DNA of 37,350 bases from Myxococcales bacterium (GTDB lineage Bacteria; Myxococcota_A; Bradymonadia; Bradymonadales; Bradymonadaceae): positions 1-37,350 of the forward strand of contig SKPJ01000031.1 in NCBI GenBank assembly GCA_007119595.1. The letters run 5' to 3'. Under the pieces are notes generated by a model. It did no database searches. It worked only from the letters and a program-made list of their open reading frames with translations, and was not told where the DNA came from. Numbering within the stretch: the stretch's first letter is position 1; each line of letters starts with the position of its first letter. The translations under genes and the position numbers were made by a program. Of the stretch, positions 1 to 9,594 are shown piece after piece.

Positions 1-1
1 T

Positions 2-238
2 GCCATCGAGCCGGCCGCTGAAATTCCCACCGATGATTTCGTCCAGCGCATGCTCGATGAAGAGTCGGATATCCAGGCGATGATGGATAAATGCATCAAC
101 GGCTCCGATATGAGTCAGCAAGAGATGCTCCAGATGCAGGCCGTGATCTACAGCTACTCCCAGCGCGTCGATTTGACCACCAAGGTCGTGGAAAATGCCA
201 CCAGTGGCATCAAGGATGTGATGAATACTCAGGTCTGA
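2..238 (+). CDS. sctI: Type III secretion inner rod protein SctI-like, 5' truncated by window edge
   Basis: Frame open from base 2; C-terminus ...QAVIYSYSQRVDLTTKVVENATSGIKDVMNTQV resembles YscI/PrgJ-type inner rod C-termini; directly upstream of sctJ. Confidence 0.7.
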   Translation, partial: AIEPAAEIPTDDFVQRMLDEESDIQAMMDKCINGSDMSQQEMLQMQAVIYSYSQRVDLTTKVVENATSGIKDVMNTQV

Positions 239-327
239 GAAGGGGGCAACGACGTCCTGCGCTCGACCTCTTAGGAGTGGATCTATCGGTGGTAGGTGAT
301 GGGGCTGACTGAAGCGTTGGAATATCT

Positions 328-1137
328 ATGGATTGGATTCTGAAATCCGGTGGTCGCCGGGCTGCACTCTGGAAGATGGGGGGCTGGCTGTTGCTGGTGG
401 GGCTCCTCCTGGGCTGCAATGAGCCACTGCATCACGATCTGGACGAACGAGAGGCCAATGCCATGGTGGTCACTCTCCATCAGAAGGGTCTGGAGGCCGA
501 AAAGATTCGCGATCCCGACGACGACGAGCGCTGGGCTGTAGAAGTGCCCAGACCACAACGCATCGACGCCTGGACGGTGCTACAGCAAGAGGGATTCCCC
601 TGGCCGGATCGAGGTGGGTTCGATGATTTTTACCCCGGCGGTGGATTGATTCCCACAGCACAAGAAGAGCGCGTGGTATTGCAATACGCCACTGCACGTG
701 AATTGCAGTCCAGTCTGTTGCGAGTGGAGGGAATCGTCGATGCCCACGTCCACCTCGTACTCCCTGAACAGCCACGGGTGCAGTTGACGGGTAGCGAGAC
801 CTCCGATCCTCGGGCCAGTGTCCTCGTTCAATGGCGGGCGGGAATGGAGCAACCGCCGCTGGATGCCGAGGGTATCCGGCAGTTGGTCAGCGGCGCTGTT
901 GAGGATCTGGACCCCGAAGCGGTTCACGTCGTGATGAGTGCCGTATCCGGTACGGAGCAACCTCGCGCGGAATTCGAATTTGCCCAGGTGGGGCCGATCT
1001 CGGTGGCACCTCACAGCCAGGGATTGCTTCGGTTTGTCATGCTCTTGATGGGGGCCGTCATCATCGCTCTGTCCGCGGGCCTCGTCTATATGGTGCTGAC
1101 GCGCAAGCGCGGAAATCGCGAGGGAGGGATGGCTTGA
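328..1137 (+). CDS. sctJ: Type III secretion inner-membrane ring lipoprotein SctJ (YscJ/PrgK family)
   Basis: Lipobox LLLGC, then NEPLHHDLDEREANAMVVTLHQKGLEAEK; VEGIVDAHVHLVLPEQP motif; C-terminal TM helix. Confidence 0.92.
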   Translation: MDWILKSGGRRAALWKMGGWLLLVGLLLGCNEPLHHDLDEREANAMVVTLHQKGLEAEKIRDPDDDERWAVEVPRPQRIDAWTVLQQEGFPWPDRGGFDDFYPGGGLIPTAQEERVVLQYATARELQSSLLRVEGIVDAHVHLVLPEQPRVQLTGSETSDPRASVLVQWRAGMEQPPLDAEGIRQLVSGAVEDLDPEAVHVVMSAVSGTEQPRAEFEFAQVGPISVAPHSQGLLRFVMLLMGAVIIALSAGLVYMVLTRKRGNREGGMA

Positions 1138-2000
1138 ATGAGAACGGGGTCAATGAATTGACGTCGTCGGAGGCGGGCTTTTTATTTGCTGCCAGTCGAT
1201 GCCGAGCGTTCGACAAGGTGCATGAAATGGTCGACGAAGTGACGGCTGGACCACTGGTGAGGCTCGTCGAGTATCAAGAACCCGAGGGGATTCGGCAACA
1301 GGAGCAGTTGCTGGAACAGGCGCGGTTTTGCGCCTGGTTTCAGCGCAATGAGCGAGTAATTTCACCGCGGCGTCGAGAGGCGATAAAGGTGGGGTTTGAT
1401 GGTCTGACTGGCGATGCGACTACCAGTGCTCGTGAACGGGGCTGTCACAGACTCGTGCAGCGCGTTGGTATACGACAGGGAGGAGACTTTTCGGTGTGGA
1501 GCCATGGTCATTTCGATCTGCGGCGTTGGCTCGATGAGGAGGCCGCGCAACCGGCGGCGACTCGATTGGTCATACTCGGCGCGGTGTTGGTAGGGGCGGT
1601 GGCCCGCACGGCGGTCCGGCGCCGTCTCGCCGCTTTGATGCGAGCGCTTCCACCGTCGATTGGCCAACGGGTTCAGGCTCGGCTGCGCGCCGTACCCGAC
1701 CTTCCCACGCCCGTGTTGCGCCGAATCAACGAAGTGTATTGCCGCATCGCTGCGACAGGGCATCGACCCGATGAAGAGCTGGCACTTCTGGGGCTGTTTT
1801 TCGTCGTCAGTGCCGCCATTTTTCGACAAAGTCGTGTGATCAATCGACTCCAAGACAGTCTGCCCGACCCGATCGCCCGGCACTGTCGAGTGTACCGCAT
1901 CGCCTGTGTTCGAAGCGGCAAGCCGGAACTTACCCCGCTGATTGCGGATTGGATCTTTGCACTTTTCTACGATCAAAGTGAGAGAAGAGCCGATGACTGA
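1134..2000 (+). CDS. sctK: Probable type III secretion SctK-like accessory protein
   Basis: 288-aa ORF starting TTG at 1134, overlapping the sctJ stop; placed between sctJ and sctL as in I-J-K-L-N-O operons; weak family signal. Confidence 0.5.
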   Translation: MNENGVNELTSSEAGFLFAASRCRAFDKVHEMVDEVTAGPLVRLVEYQEPEGIRQQEQLLEQARFCAWFQRNERVISPRRREAIKVGFDGLTGDATTSARERGCHRLVQRVGIRQGGDFSVWSHGHFDLRRWLDEEAAQPAATRLVILGAVLVGAVARTAVRRRLAALMRALPPSIGQRVQARLRAVPDLPTPVLRRINEVYCRIAATGHRPDEELALLGLFFVVSAAIFRQSRVINRLQDSLPDPIARHCRVYRIACVRSGKPELTPLIADWIFALFYDQSERRADD

Positions 2001-2661
2001 ACCCCTACCGACGGTGCTGGAGCGCGAAGGAGACGTCGTTCGTGCGGCGAGACCTCTATTCGAAGAGGGCCGCGTGATTCGAGCCCGAGTCATCGATGAT
2101 CTGCGGGCCATCGATGATGAACTTCGCACCTTGCGAAAACAGGCCCGAGACACACTGGACGAGGCTCGACGAGAGGCCCAACTGATTCAAAAAAGAGCGC
2201 GCAAACAGGGTCGGGTGGAAGCCATGCAGGAGTGCATGGAGGAACTGGGCAGGGCACGCGCCGAATATGGCAAATTATGTAGCCGGGCCGAACGGGATAT
2301 GGTGACCCTGGCGTTTCAGATCGCGCGGCGCATCATCGGTCATTCCATCGACGTACAGCCCGACGTCGTTCGAGATATCGTCGGAAAGGCGCTGACCTCG
2401 GCACGAGGGCGGCGAGAGATCGTCATCTATGTGCATCCCAAGGACTACGACATCGTGGAATCCGCCCGACAAGACTATGCGAGGGATATGGAGGGGGTAC
2501 CGGTGTATTTCGAGGCCGATTCCTCGCTGAATCGCGGTGATAGTGTCATCGAAACCGAGTCCGGACGCATCGATGCCCGACTCGAAACCCAACTCGATGT
2601 GCTGCGCGAGACGTTGCTCGGCGGCGATCGGGGCGGTGGACTCACGGAGCAGAATTCATGA
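1993..2661 (+). CDS. sctL: Type III secretion stator/ATPase regulator SctL (YscL/FliH family)
   Basis: Starts MTEPLPTVLEREGDVVRAARPLFEE; coiled-coil N-terminus, AFQIARRIIGHSIDVQPDVVRDIVGKAL and IVIYVHPKDYDIV motifs. Confidence 0.88.
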   Translation: MTEPLPTVLEREGDVVRAARPLFEEGRVIRARVIDDLRAIDDELRTLRKQARDTLDEARREAQLIQKRARKQGRVEAMQECMEELGRARAEYGKLCSRAERDMVTLAFQIARRIIGHSIDVQPDVVRDIVGKALTSARGRREIVIYVHPKDYDIVESARQDYARDMEGVPVYFEADSSLNRGDSVIETESGRIDARLETQLDVLRETLLGGDRGGGLTEQNS

Positions 2662-4010
2662 CGAGGGGAGAAGAAGTTTCACAGCCAGGCGAAGGTCAGG
2701 ACTCGCTTTTGGGCCACTATCTGGAGCGGCTCGACGAAGCGGCTCCGGTGCGCATACGCGGACGGGTCCAAGAGGTGACGGGCCTCGTTGTGCGGGCCAG
2801 CGTGCCTGAGGCCGTGGTCGGGGAGTTGGTCGAAATTCGGCTCCGCGATGGCTCGGTGATGCGCGCCGAAGTCGTGGGATTCGAAGGAGAGGAGGTGGTG
2901 TTGATGCCCATGGGAGAGGTCTCGGGAATCGGACCCAGTGCAGGCGTCGAGTCCACCGGCGAGCCCATGAGTGTGCGATGTGGGGACGGGCTTTTGGGAC
3001 GAGTTCTCGATGGGCTGGGGCGTCCCATCGACGGTGGACCGCCGCTTGGAGGGCCGGGCTTTTGCGACTGGCCGTTGATGCGAACAGCACCGGATCCATT
3101 TACGCGAAAGCGGATCACCGAGCCCATGTCGATGGGGATCCGCGCCATCGACGGCCTACTCACCGTTGGAAGAGGGCAACGAGTGGGATTATTCGCCGGC
3201 TCCGGGGTCGGAAAGTCGACGCTCATGGGTCAGATTGCAAAGGGCAGTGACGCCGAAGTAGTGGTCATTTCCTTGATCGGTGAGCGGGGCCGCGAGGTGC
3301 GCGACTTTCTCGACGAGGTATTGGGCGAGGAGGGACTAAAGCGGGCCGTGGTGGTCGTAGCGACCAGCGATGCGCCCAGCCTGGTGCGGCTCAAATCGGC
3401 CTTTGTGGCGACGGCGATCGCCGAATATTTTCGGGCCCAAAAAAAAGAGGTGCTGCTGATGATGGACTCCGTGACCCGCTTTGCGCGGGCTCAGCGGGAG
3501 GTGGGGCTCGCCGCTGGAGAGCCACCTGCTCGGCAGGGGTATCCGCCCAGCGTGTTCAGCATGCTTCCCAGGCTGTTGGAGCGGACTGGAAATGACGACG
3601 TCGGTTCCATTACGGCGCTGTATACCGTTCTCGTCGCCGGTGGCGATATGGAGGAGCCCATCGCCGACGAGGTGCGCGGAATTCTCGACGGGCACATTAT
3701 ATTGAGCCGCCATCTCGCCAGTCGCAATCACTGGCCGGCCATTGACGTATTGCCCTCGTTGTCGCGGGTGATGAAGAGCGTCACCACCGATGAGCACGTC
3801 GCTGCTGCCGGTCGGTTCCGCGAGGTCTTATCCACCTACGAGGAGCAGCGCGATTTGATCAGCCTCGGCGCCTATGAATACGGCACGGATATGGAGGTCG
3901 ATCTGGCCATTGATTATATCGAGGAGATGGAGTCCCTGTTGCAGCAGGGTATGGAGGAGTTCACTGAGATGGAGCAGACAAAAGCATTGCTATTGGATCT
4001 GTTTGGATAG
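2658..4010 (+). CDS. sctN: Type III secretion ATPase SctN (YscN/FliI family)
   Basis: GLFAGSGVGKSTLMGQIAKG Walker A; GERGREVRDFLDEVLGEEGLKRAVVVVATSD; LLMMDSVTRFARAQREVGLAAGEPPARQGYPPSVFSMLPRLLERTG. Confidence 0.97.
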   Translation: MTRGEEVSQPGEGQDSLLGHYLERLDEAAPVRIRGRVQEVTGLVVRASVPEAVVGELVEIRLRDGSVMRAEVVGFEGEEVVLMPMGEVSGIGPSAGVESTGEPMSVRCGDGLLGRVLDGLGRPIDGGPPLGGPGFCDWPLMRTAPDPFTRKRITEPMSMGIRAIDGLLTVGRGQRVGLFAGSGVGKSTLMGQIAKGSDAEVVVISLIGERGREVRDFLDEVLGEEGLKRAVVVVATSDAPSLVRLKSAFVATAIAEYFRAQKKEVLLMMDSVTRFARAQREVGLAAGEPPARQGYPPSVFSMLPRLLERTGNDDVGSITALYTVLVAGGDMEEPIADEVRGILDGHIILSRHLASRNHWPAIDVLPSLSRVMKSVTTDEHVAAAGRFREVLSTYEEQRDLISLGAYEYGTDMEVDLAIDYIEEMESLLQQGMEEFTEMEQTKALLLDLFG

Positions 4011-4028
4011 ACGCATGAGGAGGAATCG

Positions 4029-4523
4029 ATGCCGGCCGACGACGACTATGATTTAAAGACCCTCCTACAGCTTCGAAATCGGGAGCGCGACGATGCCGAA
4101 AAGCGCTATGCCCGGGCGATGACCGTGCATGGGGATCTCGCCAAGAAGGTGCAGCGGCTGGAAACGAAGCACCGAAAGATGGTCCGCGACCGACGCAACA
4201 AGTGCCAACAATTCGACGATCAACTCCTCGAGGGCTCGGCATCGATGGCGAAGATTCAGAAATTCGATCACTACCTCGCCGGTCTACGTGAGCGCGAAGA
4301 ACAGGCGTGGAATAAAGTCGAATCTGCGCGCAGGGAAAAAACAGAGGCCCGCACTCAGATGGAGAAGGCGCGAAGATCGATGCTCGAGGCGGTCCGACAG
4401 GTCAAAGCCGTCGAAGAGCACTACGAGAAGTGGAAAGAAAAAAAGAAGTTGGACAACAAACGCCGACAAGCGGCGAAAATGGATGATGTCGCCGCACGCA
4501 TGTGGCGCCAAAATCGGCAATAA
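4029..4523 (+). CDS. sctO: Type III secretion stalk protein SctO-like (YscO/FliJ-like coiled coil)
   Basis: 164-aa highly charged coiled-coil protein directly after sctN. Confidence 0.65.
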   Translation: MPADDDYDLKTLLQLRNRERDDAEKRYARAMTVHGDLAKKVQRLETKHRKMVRDRRNKCQQFDDQLLEGSASMAKIQKFDHYLAGLREREEQAWNKVESARREKTEARTQMEKARRSMLEAVRQVKAVEEHYEKWKEKKKLDNKRRQAAKMDDVAARMWRQNRQ

Positions 4524-4547
4524 CCCCATCGATTTGGAAACTGAACC

Positions 4548-4955
4548 ATGGCGATGAAACTCGATGGTCCAAATAGCCCGTGGCCGCCGCGTGCCCATGA
4601 CGAGGTGTCCGGGCTTCGTCCGGCGATTACCGCCCAGATCGATGAACCGATGGTCGCCTCCTCAATGGCCCCCATGATGGGGGAGTTGTTGGCTCGTCTG
4701 GAGGGCTTTTCGACGCCACGAGATGTCGGTGAGATGAAGCCGCCGAAACCGCCGACAGGTGAAGCACCGATGACACCGGCCGACGCGTCGGCGGCGCTTC
4801 ATGATGCCTGTGGTGCATTGCGGGAGCAGGCGCTGTCCACAGCCGCCGATCCGCAGAGGGCGACGACACTACAGTCGATGGTCGAGGTCATCGAGGACCA
4901 TCTGGCCATGAAGGGAGAGATCATCGCTCGCAGCACCAATGGGCCCGAAAAATAA
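4548..4955 (+). CDS. Uncharacterised small protein at the 3' end of the T3SS operon
   Basis: 135-aa ORF, same strand, 24 bp after sctO; Pro/Ala/Met-rich N-terminus and helical C-terminus. Confidence 0.6.
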   Translation: MAMKLDGPNSPWPPRAHDEVSGLRPAITAQIDEPMVASSMAPMMGELLARLEGFSTPRDVGEMKPPKPPTGEAPMTPADASAALHDACGALREQALSTAADPQRATTLQSMVEVIEDHLAMKGEIIARSTNGPEK

Positions 4956-5004
4956 TCCCTGCGCTGTTGTTGATCCACCATTCCCGATGGCGCGGGTTGT
5001 ACGA

Positions 5005-5694
5005 TTAGGACGCTTTCTCGGTTGCCGTGGCCTGTTGGGCATCGGCCTCATCGTCGAGTTCACCGGGAAGAAAGATGCACTCCTGGTTGGTGAGATAGAG
5101 CCCGAAATTATCGAGGTCGAAGCCCGCAAGCTCGATCTGGCGTCGCGTTTCGTCGATCTTTTGGGGGTCCAGCATGCGAGCCATCAATTCTCGCTGATCG
5201 TGCATCGCCCACCACAAATAGTCCGGGACCAGCTCCAGCAAATCGTCGAGATTTTCTCGCACAAAGGAGATATCCAACTTTCTGGTGGAGCGATAGGGAT
5301 TGTAGCCGGGATACTCCATGCGCACCCCGGCGGTGACCAATTTACGTCCCACGTGATAGAAGACGCGGTCGAAATTATAGGGGGCATCGCGTTGTTCGAG
5401 TTGACCGTAATCGCTTCCGGTCAGCGCCAGATCCAAACGGTGAGCGCGGTGAGCGTAGGCACGAAGAGCTTCGTAGCGGCGTCCGGCGCGGCCGTCGTCG
5501 CAGTGCTCCTCGTGGCGTGCGATCAAGGTGTTGAGAACGACGGCTGGGCTAAAGTCGGGAATCTCTTCGGAGGGAAATCGATTGCGCAGACTGCGATGGT
5601 ATTCCCTCAAAAAGTGACGAAAATTGGATTCGTCAAATTGAATACCGAGCAAGAGATTGGTCTCGATCTGTTGGATCGTTCCCTCGGGGGTCAT
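5005..5694 (-). CDS. Hypothetical protein
   Basis: Coding-like, charged, coherent translation; ATG at 5694 preferred over TTG at 5712; preferred over the opposite-strand shadow ORF 4939-5715. Confidence 0.7.
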   Translation of the reverse strand: MTPEGTIQQIETNLLLGIQFDESNFRHFLREYHRSLRNRFPSEEIPDFSPAVVLNTLIARHEEHCDDGRAGRRYEALRAYAHRAHRLDLALTGSDYGQLEQRDAPYNFDRVFYHVGRKLVTAGVRMEYPGYNPYRSTRKLDISFVRENLDDLLELVPDYLWWAMHDQRELMARMLDPQKIDETRRQIELAGFDLDNFGLYLTNQECIFLPGELDDEADAQQATATEKAS

Positions 5695-5893
5695 TGTATT
5701 CTCGCTGCGCAATGAAGTGTCATGAACATTGAATGAAATTGTCGACGCTAAGCCTATCGCGAATGGGCGAGGGGGTAAAAGGCGTTTTTTTCAAGGAGTG
5801 TCGGGGTTGATGGGAGGCTGCCCTAGTACTAGGTTGCCGATCCGAAGAACCTAACGATTTGCCGAGTACAACCTCAAAGCGACAGGTGCAGTA

Positions 5894-6346
5894 ATGGAAG
5901 GATTCCAGGTATTGGTAGCGATTCACAATATATTGCGTTGGGCCGTGATGTTGGCGGCCGTAGCTGCCATCGGCGGAGCCTGGCATGGCGTCGTCACAAA
6001 GCGGGAGTGGAAGAAGGGCGACCGGATACGCACCGTCGCCTATGTCGCTACGATGCACCTGCAGTTGTTGTTGGGGCTTTTGCTATATGTGCAAAGTCCC
6101 CTGGTGCGCGCTGCATTCGACGATCCGGGGGCGGCGATGGGGGAGCGCCAATTTCGCTTTTTCTTCGTGGAACATATTACGCTGATGATTCTCGCTGTGG
6201 TGGTCGTGCAGGTGGGCTCCATCATGGCGAAGCGGGCGGACGAGGACTTTTCAAAGCACAAGCGGGCGGCGATCTTCTTTACCATCGGGTTGGTGTTGAT
6301 CTTGGCCGGTACTCCCTGGTTTCGACCGCTGCTCCCCGGTTTTTGA
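5894..6346 (+). CDS. Small integral membrane protein (four predicted TM segments; cytochrome-b-like)
   Basis: Hydrophobic segments with conserved-looking HNILRW, MHLQLLLGLLLY and EHITLMILAVVV. Confidence 0.7.
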   Translation: MEGFQVLVAIHNILRWAVMLAAVAAIGGAWHGVVTKREWKKGDRIRTVAYVATMHLQLLLGLLLYVQSPLVRAAFDDPGAAMGERQFRFFFVEHITLMILAVVVVQVGSIMAKRADEDFSKHKRAAIFFTIGLVLILAGTPWFRPLLPGF

Positions 6347-6376
6347 GCCCCTTTTCACCACGATTGCGCGAGAAAT

Positions 6377-8941
6377 ATGAGTGAATTGAGCGCATTGCCC
6401 ATCGATCCACTTTTGCCGGAGGTGGTGGAAGCGGTTCGAGAACACCGCGGCGTCGTCATCGAGGCGCCGGCAGGCGCCGGAAAGAGCACGCGAGTGCCTC
6501 CGGCCCTACTGGATGCCCGGCTCGCCGGCGATGACCAGATCATCATGCTCGAGCCCCGGCGGGTGGCGGCCCGAGCCACGGCGCGGCGCATCGCCTATGA
6601 GCGAGGCGCCGAGGTAGGCGGCGAGGTGGGCTACCAGGTTCGCTTCGATCGCCGAGTCAGTAACAAGACCAAACTGGCCGTTATCACCGAGGGGATTTTG
6701 ACCCGGCGACTCCAGAGCGATCCCTTCTTGGAGGGCGTCGGCGTGGTCATCCTCGACGAATTTCACGAACGGAGCATCCACACCGATCTGGCGATCGCTT
6801 TTTTGCGGGAGGTTCAAGAGGTTCGAGAGGATCTAAAAATCGTGGTCATGTCGGCGACTCTCGACGCCAAACCAATCGCCGACTACCTCGACATTCCCGC
6901 TCTCCGCAGTGAAGGCCGAACCTTTCCGGTGGATATCGAATATCTCGACAAACCGCCGGAAGACCGCATCGAGTACGAGGCGGCTCGCATGGTACGCCGT
7001 TTCGTCGGTAGTGAGCGCGATGACGGCGGCGATATCTTGATTTTCATGCCCGGCAGAGGCGAAATCCACCGCTGTCTGGACTCGCTTAAGGAGTGGGGGA
7101 AGGACGAGGGCATCGAGCTGTTGCCGCTATACTCGGGATTGTCCCATAAGGAGCAGGATCGGGCCCTGGAGACCGGGGGCCCGCGGAAGGTGATCGCCGC
7201 CACCAATATCGCCGAGACCTCTCTGACGATTGAGGGGGTCACGGTGGTGATCGATTCCGGGAAGGTGCGCCAGATGCGTATGTCACCAGCCAGTGGGCTG
7301 GATAACTTGGAGCTTCGGCACGTGAGCATGGCGTCGGCCAAGCAGCGCGCCGGGCGCGCGGGTCGCGTCCGAGCGGGGCGCGCCATTCGGCTCTGGACAC
7401 CGGCCTATGAACATCGCCTCGACGAATTCGACGAGCCCGAGATCAGGCGTATCGATCTGACCCCGGTGGTCCTGGAAGTGCTGGCCTGGAGCGGTGCAGA
7501 CCCCCGGGAGTTCGCCTGGTTCGACGCTCCCCCGGACCACGCCATTCGGCAGGGGCTGAAATTGTTGGAGATGCTCGGCGCCGTGGAACCGGGTCGTTTT
7601 CAGTTGACCGATCTGGGTAAGCGGTTACTCGACCTTCCGGTGCATCCCCGAATGGGTCGGATGCTGATCGAGGGCGAAAAGCGCGGTGTCGCCGACCGGG
7701 CGGCACAGATGGCGGCCATCATCTCGGAGCGCGACTTCGTCAATTCCGTCGAGCGCGACGCGCCGAGCGACGACTCCGATATTCTCGTGCGCGCTGAATT
7801 TTTAGATGCTGTGGCCTCGGGGCGTCGCCAATCGGCCCGGCGACTCGGCTTCTCGACCCATACCGGTGGGGCACGGCGGGTAAAAAAGGTCAGTCGCCAG
7901 CTTCGAAAGATGGTCGACCGAAAGAGCCGCGGGGGCACTCAAGACGACGCTCTGCGCTCGGTGTTGGCCGGCTTTCCGGATCGGATCGCCATGCGCCGCG
8001 AGGAGGGTAGCGATCAATTCGTCATGGTCGGCGGGGAGCCGATGACGCTGGCCTATGAGAGCGTCGTGCGCGATGCCCGTTTTATCGTCGCTCCCGTGGT
8101 CGCCGGCGAGACGAGAGCTCGATCGGCCGTTGGCGGCGTCGACTCCCGGGCCTTGATTCGGCTGGCGAGCAAGGTGGAACTTTCATGGCTCGAGAAGGAC
8201 TTTCCAACTCGCTTCGAAGAGCTCGTCGAGGTTGGCTTCGACGACGAGAAAGAACGGGTCATGGCCCGCAAGATCCGGCGCTTCGCAGAGTTGCGTCTCC
8301 AGGAGCAGATCGTCTCCGTCGATGACGGTGCAGACCCCGAAGAAGTAACCCGCAAATTGATGACTCATGCCCTGGAAGACGTCCCGCGGGCCTTCGACCT
8401 CGGCAACGACGATCACCAATATCTGATTCGCTGGGAATGCGCTCGCCGGTGGTTCGAGGAGGCCGAATTTCCCAGGCTGTCAAATGGCGATAGACGGGGC
8501 AACGAAGAGGCCGAAATCTGGCAGCAAATTCTGTGGGGAAAGCGCTCCTTTGCCGAACTCCGCCGGATGTCTCTTCCCTCGATGCTCGGCGCATATCTGA
8601 CCAGCGAGCAGAGACGGATTCTCGACGAAGAACTCCCCCAACGCATCGAAGTCCCCACGGGCAGCCGAATCCGTCTCCAATACCGGATCGACGAGCCCCC
8701 GATATTGGCGGTCCGAATCCAGGAGATCTTCGGCTGGACCGAAACCCCACGGATCGCCCGCGGACGCATCGCGGTGCTAATGCATCTTTTGGCCCCCAAT
8801 TTTCGGCCGGCCCAGGTCACCGACGATCTCGCCGGATTCTGGCAGCGAACCTACCCGGAGGTGCGAAAAGAACTCCGCGCTCGCTACTCCAAGCACCCCT
8901 GGCCAAAAGACCCGGTGAATGCGAAGGCGGTCTATAAGTGA
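6377..8941 (+). CDS. hrpB: ATP-dependent DEAH-type helicase HrpB
   Basis: EAPAGAGKSTRVPPALL, LEPRRVAARATARRIAYE, VGYQVRFD, DEFHERSIHTDLAIAFLREVQ, KQRAGRAGRVRAGRAIRLW; HrpB-type C-terminus WPKDP. Confidence 0.95.
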   Translation: MSELSALPIDPLLPEVVEAVREHRGVVIEAPAGAGKSTRVPPALLDARLAGDDQIIMLEPRRVAARATARRIAYERGAEVGGEVGYQVRFDRRVSNKTKLAVITEGILTRRLQSDPFLEGVGVVILDEFHERSIHTDLAIAFLREVQEVREDLKIVVMSATLDAKPIADYLDIPALRSEGRTFPVDIEYLDKPPEDRIEYEAARMVRRFVGSERDDGGDILIFMPGRGEIHRCLDSLKEWGKDEGIELLPLYSGLSHKEQDRALETGGPRKVIAATNIAETSLTIEGVTVVIDSGKVRQMRMSPASGLDNLELRHVSMASAKQRAGRAGRVRAGRAIRLWTPAYEHRLDEFDEPEIRRIDLTPVVLEVLAWSGADPREFAWFDAPPDHAIRQGLKLLEMLGAVEPGRFQLTDLGKRLLDLPVHPRMGRMLIEGEKRGVADRAAQMAAIISERDFVNSVERDAPSDDSDILVRAEFLDAVASGRRQSARRLGFSTHTGGARRVKKVSRQLRKMVDRKSRGGTQDDALRSVLAGFPDRIAMRREEGSDQFVMVGGEPMTLAYESVVRDARFIVAPVVAGETRARSAVGGVDSRALIRLASKVELSWLEKDFPTRFEELVEVGFDDEKERVMARKIRRFAELRLQEQIVSVDDGADPEEVTRKLMTHALEDVPRAFDLGNDDHQYLIRWECARRWFEEAEFPRLSNGDRRGNEEAEIWQQILWGKRSFAELRRMSLPSMLGAYLTSEQRRILDEELPQRIEVPTGSRIRLQYRIDEPPILAVRIQEIFGWTETPRIARGRIAVLMHLLAPNFRPAQVTDDLAGFWQRTYPEVRKELRARYSKHPWPKDPVNAKAVYK

Positions 8942-8970
8942 TCGCCGAAGAAACCGAGACAACCTCATAA

Positions 8971-9186
8971 ACAACCTCGCCTCGTCACTAGCCCGTAAAT
9001 TTCACGCGGATTCGTTCACGAGGCAAAGCAGGGCGCAGGGACAGGGGATGGGGATGACCGACGCAATTCACATTGCGGAGGGAGAGCGACCGACAGGGAG
9101 CGGTCACCGCCACTGTCCATGCGCATTTGCGAAGCCGCAGTAGATTCCGCGTGAGATTTGCGGGCTAGATGACGGGTTGAGTTTGT
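8971..9186. repeat. Long imperfect palindromic element (arms ~40 bp, ~83% identical, plus inner pairing segments)
   Basis: 8971 acaacctcgcctcgtcactagcccgtaaatttcacgcgga pairs with the reverse complement of 9146-9186, acaaactcaacccgtcatctagcccgcaaatctcacgcgga; inner hairpin CGCAAT-tcac-ATTGCG at 9062-9077. Confidence 0.85.
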
Positions 9187-9206
9187 CTGCACAGCGTGCG
9201 ACAATC
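9168..9206. repeat. Dispersed repeat copy 1: gatgacgggttgagtttgt-N8-cgtgcgacaatc
   Basis: 19 + 12 identical bases at identical 8-nt spacing to 36596-36634. Confidence 0.85.
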
Positions 9207-9594
9207 GGGCGCGCCGAACTGGATTTTTTCGCCTCGATGCCAGACCACTTTTTTTGAGTGTGAAATCATCGGCATTGTGGCATGTCCGTTGCGAATGAAC
9301 ATCCTTTGGTATTCGCGATCGGCCAGAGGATATGCGGTGGGCGTTGAGAAGCGCCACCGGTCACCAAGGGCGTTCAGATCTTGTGGTTCGAAGAGATCGT
9401 ATTGCTGATTTTGGTCCGGCCCTCGTGGTTGCGGTGATGGAATCGCCCCATTGAGACAGAAGGGTGCGAAAAATTGCGTGTACCGCCCGGCTCCAGAGTT
9501 GTCGTCCGAGGTGTTGAATTGAATCGATGCACAGGTTCTGCGAAGTGGACGCAGAAACGGTTGTGAATGGTCGGGGCAGGGAAACGAGGTCCAA

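Noticed and set aside
4939-5715. 258-aa plus-strand ORF
   Set aside because: Antisense shadow of the better minus-strand gene 5005-5694; the translation lacks protein-like coherence
5822-5833. Perfect 12-bp palindrome cctagtactagg upstream of the 5894 gene
   Set aside because: Short, single occurrence noticed; could be an operator but no supporting evidence
6377-8941. HrpB as a type III secretion (Hrp) component because of T3SS proximity
   Set aside because: This is the unrelated DEAH helicase HrpB; only the name is shared
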